From NCBI GenBank assembly GCA_014218235.1, contig CM024756.1, forward strand, positions 73,220,152 through 73,284,151: a DNA stretch of 64,000 bases, written 5' to 3'. Within the stretch, counting starts at the first letter, position 1. Every line of letters begins with the position of its first letter. The position numbers were made by a program, and so were the translations under genes. The DNA comes from Colocasia esculenta (Eukaryota > Streptophyta > Magnoliopsida > Alismatales > Araceae). The notes beneath the pieces are model-generated. The model made no database searches. It was given only the letters and a program-made list of their open reading frames with translations, and had not been told where the DNA came from. Shown here piece by piece: positions 25,670 to 37,138 of the stretch.

Positions 25670-27384
25670 TCAGTGCGATTTAGGTACCCAAGTTCTTTTG
25701 GGTCCTGATTGGTTAGTTTCTTCACAATTTCTTTTGGGAATCCATTTTAGGTGTTTGGTTGTACATGTTATTTTAGTGTGACCCAATTTCTTACAGTGTG
25801 TGCAGCAAGGAATATTGTTTATTGTTTTACTTGGTTTACAGTTTTTATTGGTCTTAGTTTCATGGCTAGGATGTTGTTCAGCTACAAACATCGGTGATGG
25901 ATAAATTTTAGGGTGAATTATAGTTTCTTCATTTTCTAGTGGGGTGTATCCTAGGCCAAACTTTTTCTTTCCTGATCTTCTTGCTCCTTTTAGCATTAGG
26001 GATGATTTTCCGTTAGTGAATTTTTCAATTGTAGCAGTTAGATATTCATTATCTTTTGTTAGTATATTAACATCATTTTTGAGTTTACTAGTGGTTTCTT
26101 GATTTTCCATGTTTGATATCTTTTCATCTTTACCTTTTATATCTTCACATAAGAGTTCATTTCTTCTTTTAAGTTCAGAAAATTGTTTCTCTAGCTATTC
26201 AGTTTCATATTTTAAATCTGAGTTTGTAATTTCCAAACATGCATAATTTTTCTTGGTTGTTTTTAATACTTTACAAACATCTTTATATTTACTGTACAGT
26301 TCGTTAAAAGCATCTTTTAAGCTATCAGAATCTGATTCATTATAGGAAGTAAAGGATGAATCAGAAGTTACCTTTTCATCAGTGTTTGCCATGAAGGCCA
26401 GGTTGGCCTTTTCTTCTTCTTCACTGGTAGAGCTTGACTCACTGTCTGAGTCACTCTCATTGTTCCATGTAGCAGCCATGACCTTCTTCTTGTATCTTTT
26501 GAATTTCTTTGAGTTATCCTTCTTCTTGAACTCAGTTTTCTTTAATTTTGGACACTCAACTTTGATGTGTCCAGGCTTCTTGCACTCATAGCATATCGGT
26601 TCTGGTTTCTTAATATCTTTGCCTTCAGGTCTTTTAAAGTCTTTACCTTTCTTGAAGTATCTTCTTCCTGACTGGTATTTCTTATGGGCTAGAATGCGCT
26701 GCAGTCTTCTGGAGAGAAAGGCTTCTTCATCTTCACTGCCTTCATCACTTGTTTCACTTTCTAACTCATCCTCATAACTACCTTCAGTGGCCTTTAGAAC
26801 ATTGCTATGCTTCTTCCTGCTGGAGGATTGTCCAAGCTTTTCCATATTTATCTCATGAGCCATTAATGACCCAATGAGTTTCTCAAGTGACATTCTCCCA
26901 AGGTCATTGGCTTCTTCAATGGCTGTCACCTTTGGAGTTTATGAGGCTGGCAGGGATCTTAATATTTTTCTCACCATATCTCCGATATCATATGTTTTTC
27001 CAAGCCCAGCCAGACCATTTGTGATGTCAGTGAATCTGTTGTACATTTGAGAAATGGACTCTCCAGATTGCATTTGAAATCTCTCGTATTGAGCTACTAA
27101 AATATCTATTCTAGTTTCTTTTACCTTATCAGTTCCTTCATATGTGAGCCTTAGCTTTTCCCACATCTCCATAGCTGACTTGCAAGCAGAAATCCTATTG
27201 AATTCTTTCTTACTGAGCGCACAACACAATATTCTCTTAGCTTTACTGTTCAGGGATTTTTCTTCTTGTCTTCATCTGTCCAGTTTTCTCTATTGTTGAG
27301 CACCACGAGGTCTCCTTCTTCAATGATTGACCATAATTAGAAATCGAGATCTTGAAGGAAGAACTCCATTCAAGTCTTCAAATA
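25670..27384 (-). pseudogene. gag: Element B gag, main part
   Basis: On the minus strand this resumes gag after element C. It shows the copia-type gag domain (27229-26939), a stop at about 26938, then 26929-26195 with an acidic Ser-rich linker, the zinc knuckle CYECKKPGHIKVEC and a coiled-coil region. The stretch 26110-25670 contains a second CCHC (CCTHCKKLGHTKITC). A TGA near the C junction (about 27374) and an indel near 27250 also break it. The sequence is close to the gag of element E and to element A. Confidence 0.85.
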
Positions 27385-27389
27385 GTTGT
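27385..27389. repeat. TSD GTTGT of element C, left copy
   Basis: GTTGT occurs here and exactly at 51941-51945, just outside the two LTRs of element C. Confidence 0.92.
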
Positions 27390-28152
27390 TGTAAGGCCCT
27401 TGAATTTTATCCTCTTATGGGGTGTTTGATTGTGTGAAGAACTTATGTTTGTGTGTGTGTAGATATGTATATATAACTAATTGATGTATTGTTGTAAATA
27501 TATGTGTATATATATATATATTGTATATATTATTTACTTACATTGCATGAGTAGTAGTAATTTTCTAAAGTATACACTGTGTAGTTCATGTTCATGCATT
27601 GAGTAAGTGTAGTTTTTACAGTTTTTAAGTTCTGGCCAGGCGACCCATTGGCGTCAATATGTGTGGACGCCAACCCAAAGTCAGCGGCCACATCGATGGA
27701 CGCCAACTCCATATTGGCGGCCAGTGATGTTGACGTTAGCCTCCTTGATCTGTTACATCTTTAGATCCGGAAACGCCTCCGGAAATGTCGTCTATGTTTT
27801 GGTAACTGACCTCCAATGCTCAGGAAACCTTATCTAAGCGCGTCTCCGACCCTTGACCTTATAAAAACACCCATCTCTGACCAGATCTGACCCTTTTGCT
27901 CTCTTGAGAAAAACCCTAGTTCTCTTGTGCGAAAAACCTGAACATTGGACCGTTTGATCCGGTGATTGGTGGCTCCTTCCAGTGATCTTTTGCGACTGGA
28001 GGGGAGTCTAAGCATTAGGGAAGGCTCCTTCGACATCAGATGGTTGTCTGCATCAACACAAAACCCGGATTTGGAGGACTTTGGAGGCTCTTCGGCTCAG
28101 GCCGAGGAGAGCTTCTTCCACCCAATCCTCTGTTTGTAGATTTTTCTGAAGG

Positions 28153-28157
28153 CAAGT
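28153..28157. repeat. TSD CAAGT of the solo LTR in C, left copy
   Basis: CAAGT here is repeated at 30352-30356. The intact 3' LTR of C has a single GACAAGTAACCC at the corresponding place (about 49678), which confirms the empty site. Confidence 0.93.
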
Positions 28158-30351
28158 TGTTGAGCAACTACACCTAAGAAAATCTAAGATTATGAAGATA
28201 TAGTATATATCATGTTTTTGCTATAAAAAAATCTTTAAATAGACTATCTACAAAAAAAATGTATCTCAACATATATATGCATACAACTGTGTGATAAACT
28301 TCATCGCCAAAAATTTTCTAAGTCCACAGACTCTCAGCACATCATACTGTATCCGACTTCAGACTCCGACTGTTGACTCCGACTCCTTAAGAATCGAAGT
28401 CAAAACCATCCTGAAAATTTTCTAAGTCCATACAGCTATACATGATTCGACTGTTTACTTCGACTCATACAGTCGAATGCTTCATAAATCCTAACTACAT
28501 GATTTGACTGTTCACTTCGACTCTTACAATCGAATGTTTTAGAAATCAATCTCCATAGTATCCGACTGCTAAAGTCAAATTGTCTTATTACCTCAGAAGT
28601 CGAATCATTCTATTGAGTATCAGTCGAATTCTATTGATTTCTTCTGAAGTCAAATTATTCTTTCTGAAGTCAAATCATTCTATTTCCACTCTGACTTCTA
28701 TATTCGAATTGAAATCTTTATTGAAGTCGAATTACTCCTTCTAAGTCGAATTATTCCTTTTCATCTCCGACTTCTATACTCAAGCTTAGTTCCTATTAAA
28801 GCCGAATCACTCCTATTCTATCCCCAACAGTTGAATTGTATGATCCTTGAATTCGACTTCACTGTCAGTTCTATACTTAAATGCTTTTCTGAAGTCTCTG
28901 AGGATAAACATATAATCTAATCCTATTTCCTAATCATCTTGGACATAGTTTCTAATGAGATCTTCATTGACTAAATATTTTATTGATTCATCATATTATC
29001 ATTATTATTTCTCTGACATGACAAGATATATTAAACTTAAAATATTCATCTAAATCCTGTGCTGATTATTTTAGAATATTTTTGAATTGAGCTTTGTGTT
29101 CTTCATATCTTTGTTCTGGATTTTCTTGGATACAATAGATACAGTGCATTAATGAATTCTCAGGCGCATGGCATCTGACAAGACTCACCTACCACTGTCA
29201 GACCTATACCCTACTTTTTAGCATATCTGTCTGACTCCCTTTTCTGTCTGAAAGCATGCCTATCCGAGGTTTCCATACCTTCTTTTATTCTCCTCTGACT
29301 TACCTACCTCCAAGGTATGGAGATCCCTTTTCTTTTTGTCTTGTCCTTGCTGCAGACATTTATTGAAGCACGATTTTAGCATGCCTCCTTCACAGTCCAC
29401 TCTGAGAGAGAAAGAGCTAATCTTCTAGCTGTGAAGACTGCACCTCCTCTGAATACCTTGGAAAGAAGCAAAACTGAAGGACTCCTGGATAACAAGCTCA
29501 TCAAGATCCAAAGGATTCTAGAGTTATCTTCAAACGACCAGATTGCAAACAACCACATTTCCAATGGCCATCTTTCAAATGGCTATATTTTAAAGAATAT
29601 AAAAGGAGCTGAAGTTTGAAAGACAATAACAAGAGTGATAGCAGAAGCTACTCAAGCCATTGAAAATTCCAGTGAGCTTCTCATTTCAAAAAGCTAGAAT
29701 TCACAAGCCTTCTTGCAAGCCCAGTGAAAGAGCTTCCCATTTCAGCAGAAATTCTCTGAAGCTCTCTGAGTCTCTTAGAAGTCTTGTGTTTGGGTGGCAA
29801 TTGTAACTGCCTACTTTTCTAAAGTCCACCCTTCTCATTCAGATAGGATTTAAGTCTTATTTCTGATCTATCAAAGTCCTTCTGAATTCGGTGTGTTTGT
29901 GCTCAGCTTTGAGGTAAACACACAATTGTCTTACTATCTATTCGGTGTGTAATTTCTATAGAAGTCTGTTTCTGCATTTCCCCTCCTGTGTAGGGAAGGC
30001 CTTGTGAAGGCAGTTGTTGTACCCCTATTTAGGGAAGACTTGCTAGGGTGCAAGTGGGTGTGTAATTCCTCTCAAGGGTGAGAGAAGGCAAATTTATTGG
30101 CAGATAGTGAAAATCTCAAGTGGTTGACTTGAGGACTGGACATAGGACTTCCATATAGGAAGGGCCAAACCAGGATAAATCTCTGTGCATTTCTGTGTGA
30201 TTGTTTCCGCCCTGTTTACACTTGAATCACACACACCACACTAAGTTCTAACAAATTTATTTAGTGTTGTTCATTTCAGAAGAAAATTTTAAAACAAAGA
30301 AGTCCTATTCACCCCCCTCTAGGACATTCTTAGTGCCATTATGATCCAACA
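28158..30351 (+). mobile_element. Solo Sirevirus LTR inside the 5' LTR of C
   Basis: It starts TGTTGAGCAACTACACC and ends GATCCAACA, 2194 bp, with perfect CAAGT duplications. Its last 100 bp match the tail of the element A LTR (CCCCCCTCTAGGACAT). The 5' half has TTCGACT/AGTCGAA motifs in both orientations (about 28350-28880). No internal sequence remains. A 62-codon reading frame at 29431 is not supported as a gene. Confidence 0.92.
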
Positions 30352-32622
30352 CAAGTAACCCATACCCATCATCCATACATGCGTCTAGTAGGTCTCAGTA
30401 ATTTTATAGATTTTAAATCGTGTCCTGGAACCCCCTTTCTATCGATTTTTTGGAGTTTAGTCTGTGTCTTGCATAGACAGGAACTTAACAGTAACATTTG
30501 ATGTCGTTAAGATCCGAAATTGGCGACGACCTTTGTTGACGTTAACCAGATAGACGACCACCCCCTTGCCGCTGAGTTCTTCAGGCGGGGACAGTTTGTC
30601 TGTATACCCTTAATAATATATTTTCCAGATTTCTACGCATGAGGATATACTGTAAAAATTATATGTTATGTAATACCTCTATTGGATCATGTTGAGCAAT
30701 TTTTATGAATTTTTCGTTGAATGTGTTATTTATTAAAATCCCTGAACCATCTGTCAGACATGCTTAATCTTGTAAAAATACTGTTGATATGGATCCATGT
30801 TGAATTTGGATACTGTGAAAATTTTGTAATATGTGCACCAGTATCAGGTCATGCTATGGAAATTGGGCAATTTCTGATGTTTGTGTAAATAGTTATATTT
30901 TCTGAACTGTAAAACAGTGAGCATTCAATATCAGTTTAAACTCGCAAATAAATTGTATTGAACTAGTTAAATTCCTAGAAATTTCATGTGAAATCATGAC
31001 TGTCAGATGCATGTTGTAGGATGGTTAATGTACCTGTAGCACTGTGAACCATGCAAGTTTGATAGTTGACCAATTTTATAATATAACTTTTATAATTTTC
31101 ATAATTAGTGTGTAGTTTCGAAAAATATGAAATTTGGCATTCATGATGTTTAACCTATAATCAGTCTGTGGTAAAAATTTCATGTGAATTGAACAATAGT
31201 AGGTACTAATTTGTTTATTACATGATGAAATGACCAATTAAAGCATCTTTAGTGTAATTACTGATAAATTAGATAATTGCAACACGATTAGAATAAATTT
31301 GTAATTGTTTAACATTGTAAACAGTAGTACCATGTTAAGAAATCTGAACCATGTACATGTATGTGAATATGAAATTAGTGTGTTAAAAGGGTATGCAAAT
31401 AGTGTGTGTTTAAAAATGGAAATTTTGTAAATGTGCCTTGGGTGACACTGCTACCTTAGAGGGCTGAGGAACTGTACCATAGTAAAGTCCCTATGGGAAG
31501 GTTCATATGAGTATGAGATCCCATGGGCATTGGGATTAAATCCTAGAGGTGGACAAGTACCACTAGTTAGGGTGGAGAGTGCTTCTCCCAGTTCTGCGCA
31601 GTAACTAAGATCTATCACTATATTGCCTAGGTGATAGGTATGTGTGTGAATGAGAAAAGTGTGTGTCCTTCTAGAGGTGGTTTGGACTATGTGTCATAGC
31701 ATGTAATGAGAATAATGTGATTTTTATATATATGTGAAATGTGCATGTGTAAATGATCATGTGGAAATGTGAACTAATGTGATAATATATGAAATTGTGA
31801 ACCAATTTATAAATGTGTTTTATCCATGTCAAAACAACAAGCTATACATGTTTATAAATGTGTTATGAATGTGAGAATGTACATAGAATCCATGCTAGGA
31901 ATACATGTTCCAATATGTGCAATACCATGCTTAACTTATTTTTATAATGTAGCATGAATGGAACAAGTGTTGACTTAAAATAGCATGTTAAAGAATGTGT
32001 AGAAAGCATGTGATAGGTTTACTTTATTGTGAAAGAAACATAAGGATGTACCATGTATGATAAACTTGTAGAAGTACCATGTTTAGGCTTTCTTTTAAAG
32101 GTTGTCCAATCCATGTTATACACATTAGTTGTTTTTTTTAGAAGGTAAAATGTCCATGTGATGCATGTTTGCTTAATGTGAATGGAATTACTTGCTGGGT
32201 CTTTTAGACTCACTCTTGCTTCGGCATGCAGGTGCATATATTCCTACTTCTTCCGAGGAGATAGTCAGGAGTGACTTAGAGCGTGAGTAGGAGACCTTCG
32301 TGGAGAATTGTACTTTTGTACTTTTTTTTTTCATAAGTATGTAATAAAGGGCGACATGTATTTAAGTCGTGGACAATGTATTTAATTTAAATTTCAGTTA
32401 TGGGAACTTTAGTTCTTTCTTGTACTATATAGACTGTGGATAAATGTGGATGATGGAATAATAATTTTACATTCAGTTCTTTTATTCTGTTGTTATTTGT
32501 TCATATTTGTGTACGTCTCAGCCTATTGAATGTGTTGGGTAAATGTCCCACTGTGGCGACGCTTTCTATATCGATGTGGGTTGGTATAACTGTACCGGCA
32601 TAAAGACGGTCGTTACAAAGAT

Positions 32623-32633
32623 TGGTATCAAAG
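32623..32633 (+). promoter_or_regulatory. Element C primer-binding site
   Basis: TGGTATCAAAG, five bases after the 5' LTR, matches the initiator-Met-tRNA complement TGGTATCAGAG with one mismatch. Confidence 0.8.
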
Positions 32634-32998
32634 AAATAGGTTGAGATTGTACATAAATATAATTATGCCATCATCTTCATTATATGCTAAGTCTTTATAG
32701 ATTGTCCACATAGTTAGGAATTAGATAGTTTACTTCCTAATTGGAAATAAATGGTTTTGCAGGCTATGGCTTCTCGAGGTAGGCGTGTTGTTCCTGCTCG
32801 TGAGGATGAGTAGAGGAGAGAGGAGAGAGTTGAGCCTAGGCAAGAGGATCAGGGTGAGCAGCAGGCCCCAGAACCTCATGGTCCTGTGCTTCCTCCACCG
32901 CCACCAGTGGATTATGGAGTGTTCATGCAAGGTCTAGTTCAGGCCATGCAGACGCAGCCCATACTCAGGCTGCACTCCAGGCTCAGCTGGAGGCTCAG

Positions 32999-33093
32999 GT
33001 TAGATCAATAAGATAGAATAGTTTGTTTTATTTAAATTATATGTTTTCTATGTTGCTATATTGTATATGTGTGTCTTATGTTGTTTGTTGTAG
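32999..33093 (+). other. Probable intron 1 in the gag of C
   Basis: CAG|GTTAGATC ... TTGTTGTAG|CAG; 95 nt, strongly T/A-rich with several stops, between GC-richer coding flanks. The acceptor could also be the AG three bases later (33096); either keeps the frame. Confidence 0.55.
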
Positions 33094-33297
33094 CAGGCTC
33101 AGGTGCCAGTTCCCTAGGCTCATGACCATGGTGGACCCTCCATCATGGAAAAGTTCAAGAGGATGGATCCACCCTCTTTTAAGGGGGAGAATGATCCGTT
33201 GCTTGTGGAGAGCTGGATGAGGGAGATATAAAAGATCTTCCGAGCGATTAGGTGTGCTGAGGATGACAAGGTCACTTTAGCCACCCATATGCTACAG

Positions 33298-33374
33298 GTA
33301 TGTGTAAATTGTTTATATAATTATTTCTTTAAGCCTAGATTGTTTGGATTGGTGCTTATGGAATGTTTTGGAAG
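33298..33374 (+). other. Probable intron 2 in the gag of C
   Basis: CAG|GTATGTGTAAATTG ... TTTTGGAAG|GAG; 77 nt, T-rich, not a multiple of three. Leaving it out brings LATHMLQ next to ERADVWW, the usual spacing in Ty3-type gag. An alternative acceptor at 33338 would give only 41 nt, too short for a plant intron. Confidence 0.55.
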
Positions 33375-34094
33375 GAGCGAGCTGATGTGTGGTGGTCCTC
33401 GTTGCTTCGTACCCGGTTCGAGGACGGTTTTGTAGAGGTGGCTTGGGACGAGTTTGTGAGGCTCTTTCGGGCCAAGTTCGTTCCGGAGCACATCCAGGAC
33501 AAGATGGAGCAGGAGTTTCTCTCCTTGACTCAGGGCTCCATGACCGTACTGGAGTACGAGGCTAGGTTTTCCGAGCTATCGAAGTATGCCCCTCATATCG
33601 TTGCTGATGAGCGCAGGAAGGCGAAGAAGTTCGTGATGGGTCTAAGGCCATCACTAAGGATGAGGTTGGTAGAATTTGACTATCGTACCCTCGATGAGGC
33701 TCTTAGTGCAGCTTGTCGGCAGGAAGGAGAGATGGAGCAGTATCTTGAGGAGAAGAAGTCTTCGCAGAAGAGGCCTGCAACTCCATTCCAGAGGTAGGAG
33801 AAGAAGAAGGCGGTGTATCAGTCATCGCAGTGTCCCATAGTATCCGACAGTCGTCAGGTATCTTCTCAGCATTTCCCCAGTGGCAAGAAGGAGTGTCCTC
33901 ATTGCGGGAGGGCACATGGTGGTACGAAGTGTTGGAAGATGGCGGGGAAGTGCTTGAAGTGTTCGAGCAGCGAGCAGAAGATAAAGGATTGTCCCAGACT
34001 TCAGCAGGGAGTCCATCGCGGACCAGCTCCAACAACGGCAGCAGTAGCAGCGCCAGCGACAGGTCGACCAGGGAGACCTCGAGCCCCAGCTTGA

Positions 34095-35879
34095 GTGTTT
34101 GCATTAGCTTGTGAGGACGCCGAGCAGGCGGAGCATGTTACCGAAGGTACGGTTCTTTTCATAGGTGTGCACGCTCGAGTTTTATTTGATACGGGTGCCA
34201 CTCACTCATTCATTTCCGAGTGTTTTGCTAGGCAGTTAGATTTAGAGTCAGTATTAGAGTCTGAGGAGTTAGAAGTCCCTTTGTCTGTGCACACACCTGC
34301 GGGAACGGTATCGACTAGGAAGTGTATTCTATCTTTACCGGTGTGCATTGAGGATAGAGTTCTAGAAGGGTGTTACTTCTTGCTAAAGATGAAGGACTAT
34401 GATGTAATTCTTGGTCTGGATTGGCTAGAGGAGCACTATGCATTGGTAGATTGTCGTGGAAAGAAGATTGTCTTCCGCATTCCTGGTGAGGATGAGTTTT
34501 CACATCCTTTGCCAAGGAACTTAGCGGGGAAGTTTGTCATCTCCGCCATGAAGGCGATGAGAATGGTGAACAAGGGTTGTGACGCTTTTCTTGCCAGCGT
34601 GGTATTAGTACCCAAGGCTGATGAGTCACCTACTCTTAAGGAGATAGAAGTAGTGCAGGATTTTCCAGATGTCTTTCTCGATGATTTATCTAGATTGCCA
34701 CCGGCTAGAGAGATAGAGTTTAGTCTAGAGTTGCTTCCAGGAACCTCTCCTATCTCAAAAGCCCCTTATCGGATGGCACCTGCGGAGTTAGCGGAGCTAA
34801 AGAAGCACTTGCAAGATTTGTTATATAAGGGATTTATTCGCCTTAGTGTTTCTCCGTGGGGCGCACCTGTATTGTTAGTAAAGAAGAAGGATGGGTCACT
34901 TAGGTTATGCATCGATTATAGGAAGCTAAACCAAGTGACTGTGAAGAACAGGTATCCCTTACCTCGGATTGATGATTTGTTTGACCAGCTGCAGAATGCA
35001 TCGGCCTTTTCTAAGATTGATTTTTCGTCTGGTTATCATCAGTTGAGGATTCGGAGTGAGGATGTGTCCAAGACGGCATTTAGAACCCGTTATGGACATT
35101 ATGAGTTTTTGGTCCTTCCGTTTGGTCTGACCAACGCCCCCGCAGCGTTCATGGATTTCATGAACAGGGTGTTTAGACCTTACCTAGATAGTTTTGTCAT
35201 GGTTTTCATCGATGATGTGTTGGTCTATTCTCCGGATGAGGCCACACACCGTCAACATTTGAGGGTAGTGTTGGAAGTTCTCCGAGAGCACAAGCTGTAT
35301 GCAAAGTTCAGCAAGTGTGATTTCTGGATGCGCGAGGTTCATTTCCTTGGGCATGTTATCTGCGGTGTTGGTGTAGCGGTAGATCCAGCGAAGGTCCAGG
35401 CTGTTTTGGATTGGGAGATTCCCAGAACCCCTTCGGAGATTCATAGTTTCCTTGGTTTGGGGGGTTATTATCGACGATTTATTGAGGGATTTTCATCTCT
35501 CGCCGTCCTATTGACCAAGCTAACCAGGAAGGGTGAGAAGTTTGTTTGGTCTGAGGAATGTGAGAGTAGCTTTCAATTATTGAAGGCTAAGCTTACTTCC
35601 GCTCCGGTATTGGTATTACCTAGTAGTGATGAAGGTTTTGCCATTTATACGGATGCATCTCAGATTGGCCTTGGCTGTGTATTGATGCAGCAAGGAAGGG
35701 TTGTAGCGTATGATTCTCGGCAATTGAAGGAGCATGAGCGTAACTATCTGACTCATGATTTGGAGCTTGTGGTAGTGGTTCATGCACTGAAGATCTGGAG
35801 ACACTATCTTTATGGTGTCAGATTTGAGGTGTTCACTGACCACAAGAGCTTGAGGTATCTTTCTCCCAAAAGGAATTAA
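34095..35879 (+). pseudogene. pol: Element C protease, reverse transcriptase and RNase H
   Basis: A 594-codon open stretch in the same frame as gag. The protease active site LFDTGATHSF lies near residue 32. RT runs from about residue 230, with LCIDYRKLNQVT, SKIDFSSGYHQ and the catalytic FIDDVLVYS (about residue 370). RNase H starts with YTDASQIGLG (about 518) and includes HDLELVVVVHALK. The stop at 35877 follows a one-base shift in an A-run (about 35867); the conserved sequence continues in another frame. The RT active site is intact. Confidence 0.9.
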
Positions 35880-37133
35880 ACCTTCGGAAGAGAAGATGGA
35901 TTGAGTTCCTAAAGGACTATGACTTCGACCTCCAGTATCATCCTAGAAAAGCGAATGTCGTAGCGGATGCCCATATTAGGAAGAGGTCATCACTTCAGCA
36001 GGATTGGAAGATGTTAGAGGATGTCGCATGTGTGATGACTGAGTTAGAGCCATCATTGTGTCAGGCTTTTGTATCTCAGTTGTCCATTAGGTCTTCGGTG
36101 TTGGATGAGGAGATTGAGCAATAGAAAGCCGACCCTAGACTCCAAGAGTTGGTGGGCAAGGCAGGCATTGCTCGTGATGAGGACGGTGTGATTAGATTAC
36201 ATCACCGTGTTTGTGTTCCCGACATTATAGATGTCCGTGAGCATGTTTTAGGAGAAGCTCATAGGTCAAGATTCTCTATTCATCTGGGTAACACTAAGAT
36301 GTACCATGATTTGAAGAGATCTTTTTGGTGATCTGGCATGAAGAAGGATGTAGCGGAGTATGTATCTAGATGTCTTGTATGCCAGCAAGTGAAGGCCGAG
36401 CAGCAGCGACCATCTGGTCTTATGCAGAAGATGGAGATCCCTATATGGAAGTGGGAAGCTGTCACTATGGATTTTGTTACGAGTTTGCCTCGATCTAGGT
36501 GGGGTAATGACTCGATTTGGGTAGTAGTAGATAGATTCTCAAAGACTGCGCATTTTTTGCCTATGAAGAAGAAGCAGTCAGTAGAGAGATTAGCTAGATT
36601 GTATATTAGTATTATTATTAGATTGCATGGTGTGCCGAAGTCGATCATTTCGGATCGAGATCCGAGATTTACTTCGAGGCTGTGGAAGGGTCTTCAGGAT
36701 GCGTTAGGTTCAGAGTTGAAGCTCAGTTTGGCGTTCCATCCCCAGACCGATGGACAGTCCAAGAGGACTATCCAAACGCTCGAGGATATGTTGAGGGCAT
36801 GTGTTCTGGATTGGAAGGATGATTGGGAGCGCCATTTGCCTCTTGTGGAGTTCGCATATAACAATAGTTTCCATGCGAGCGTTGGTATGGCTCCATTTGA
36901 GGCATTGTATGGTAGGCCTTGTAGATCTCCTTTATGTTGGGAGGAGACCGGTGATAGGTAGCTGATCGGTCCGAAGTTAGTCCAGGAGACTTCGGATAAG
37001 GTCTAGCTTATCAGGAAGAGGCTTGTTGCGGCACAAGATAGGCAGAAGAGCTATGCCGACAACATGAGGAAGGATTTGGAATTCGAAGTAACTTGAAGAT
37101 TTCGCCTACTCGTGGTGTAGTTAGATTTGGCAG
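35880..37133 (+). pseudogene. Element C RNase H end and integrase
   Basis: After the frameshift come the RNase H/IN linker (WIEFLKDYDFDLQ) and the HHCC zinc-binding domain: His near 36291, then CLVCQQVK at about 36374. The core, 36338-36961, has Asp in TMDFVTSLP and Asp in ISDRDPRFTS. The third catalytic residue is changed: family consensus GQSER reads GQSKR at about 36756, a GAG-to-AAG change. Stops at about 36122, 36329, 36960 and 37003 fit CAG-to-TAG or TGG-to-TGA. Element D cuts the gene at 37138; the C-terminus resumes at 48508. Confidence 0.88.
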
Positions 37134-37138
37134 GCATG
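37134..37138. repeat. TSD GCATG of element D, left copy
   Basis: GCATG here and at 48508-48512 directly flanks element D; the integrase reading of C resumes across the pair. Confidence 0.92.

Larger units (their letters stand above)
27390..32617 (+). mobile_element. Element C 5' LTR (interrupted)
   Basis: It runs from TGTAAGGCCC to GGTCGTTACA. Subtracting the solo LTR and its duplicated 5 bp leaves 3029 bp, against 3028 bp for the 3' LTR. Clusters of GGCGTC/GACGCC motifs lie at about 27640-27735 and GACGTTAACC-type motifs at about 30500-30560. A TATA box (TATAAAA, 27860-27866) precedes a leader. By eye about 240 bp after 27590 differ by about 7% from the 3' LTR. Confidence 0.92.
32765..34093 (+). 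pseudogene. gag: Element C gag with two probable introns
   Basis: The start MASRGRRVV is at about 32765. The conserved Ty3-type gag region runs FKRMDPPSFKGEN (about 33150), LATHMLQ (about 33277) and WKERADVWWSS to QEGEMEQYLEE (33363-33797). A zinc-knuckle-like Cys-rich region follows (CPHCGRAHGG, about 33894). Stops at about 32807, 33117, 33229, 33798 and 34092 break it; most fit C-to-T or G-to-A change. Two AT-rich GT-AG segments, 32999-33093 and 33298-33374, interrupt conserved sequence, and omitting the second restores the frame and the usual family spacing. Confidence 0.8.

Noticed and set aside
29431..29619. 62-codon frame in the solo LTR at 28158-30351
   Set aside because: Single copy, no domain, located in LTR leader sequence.
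32618..32640. tRNA gene near the element C PBS
   Set aside because: Only the 3' complement of initiator tRNA is present; no cloverleaf can be drawn.
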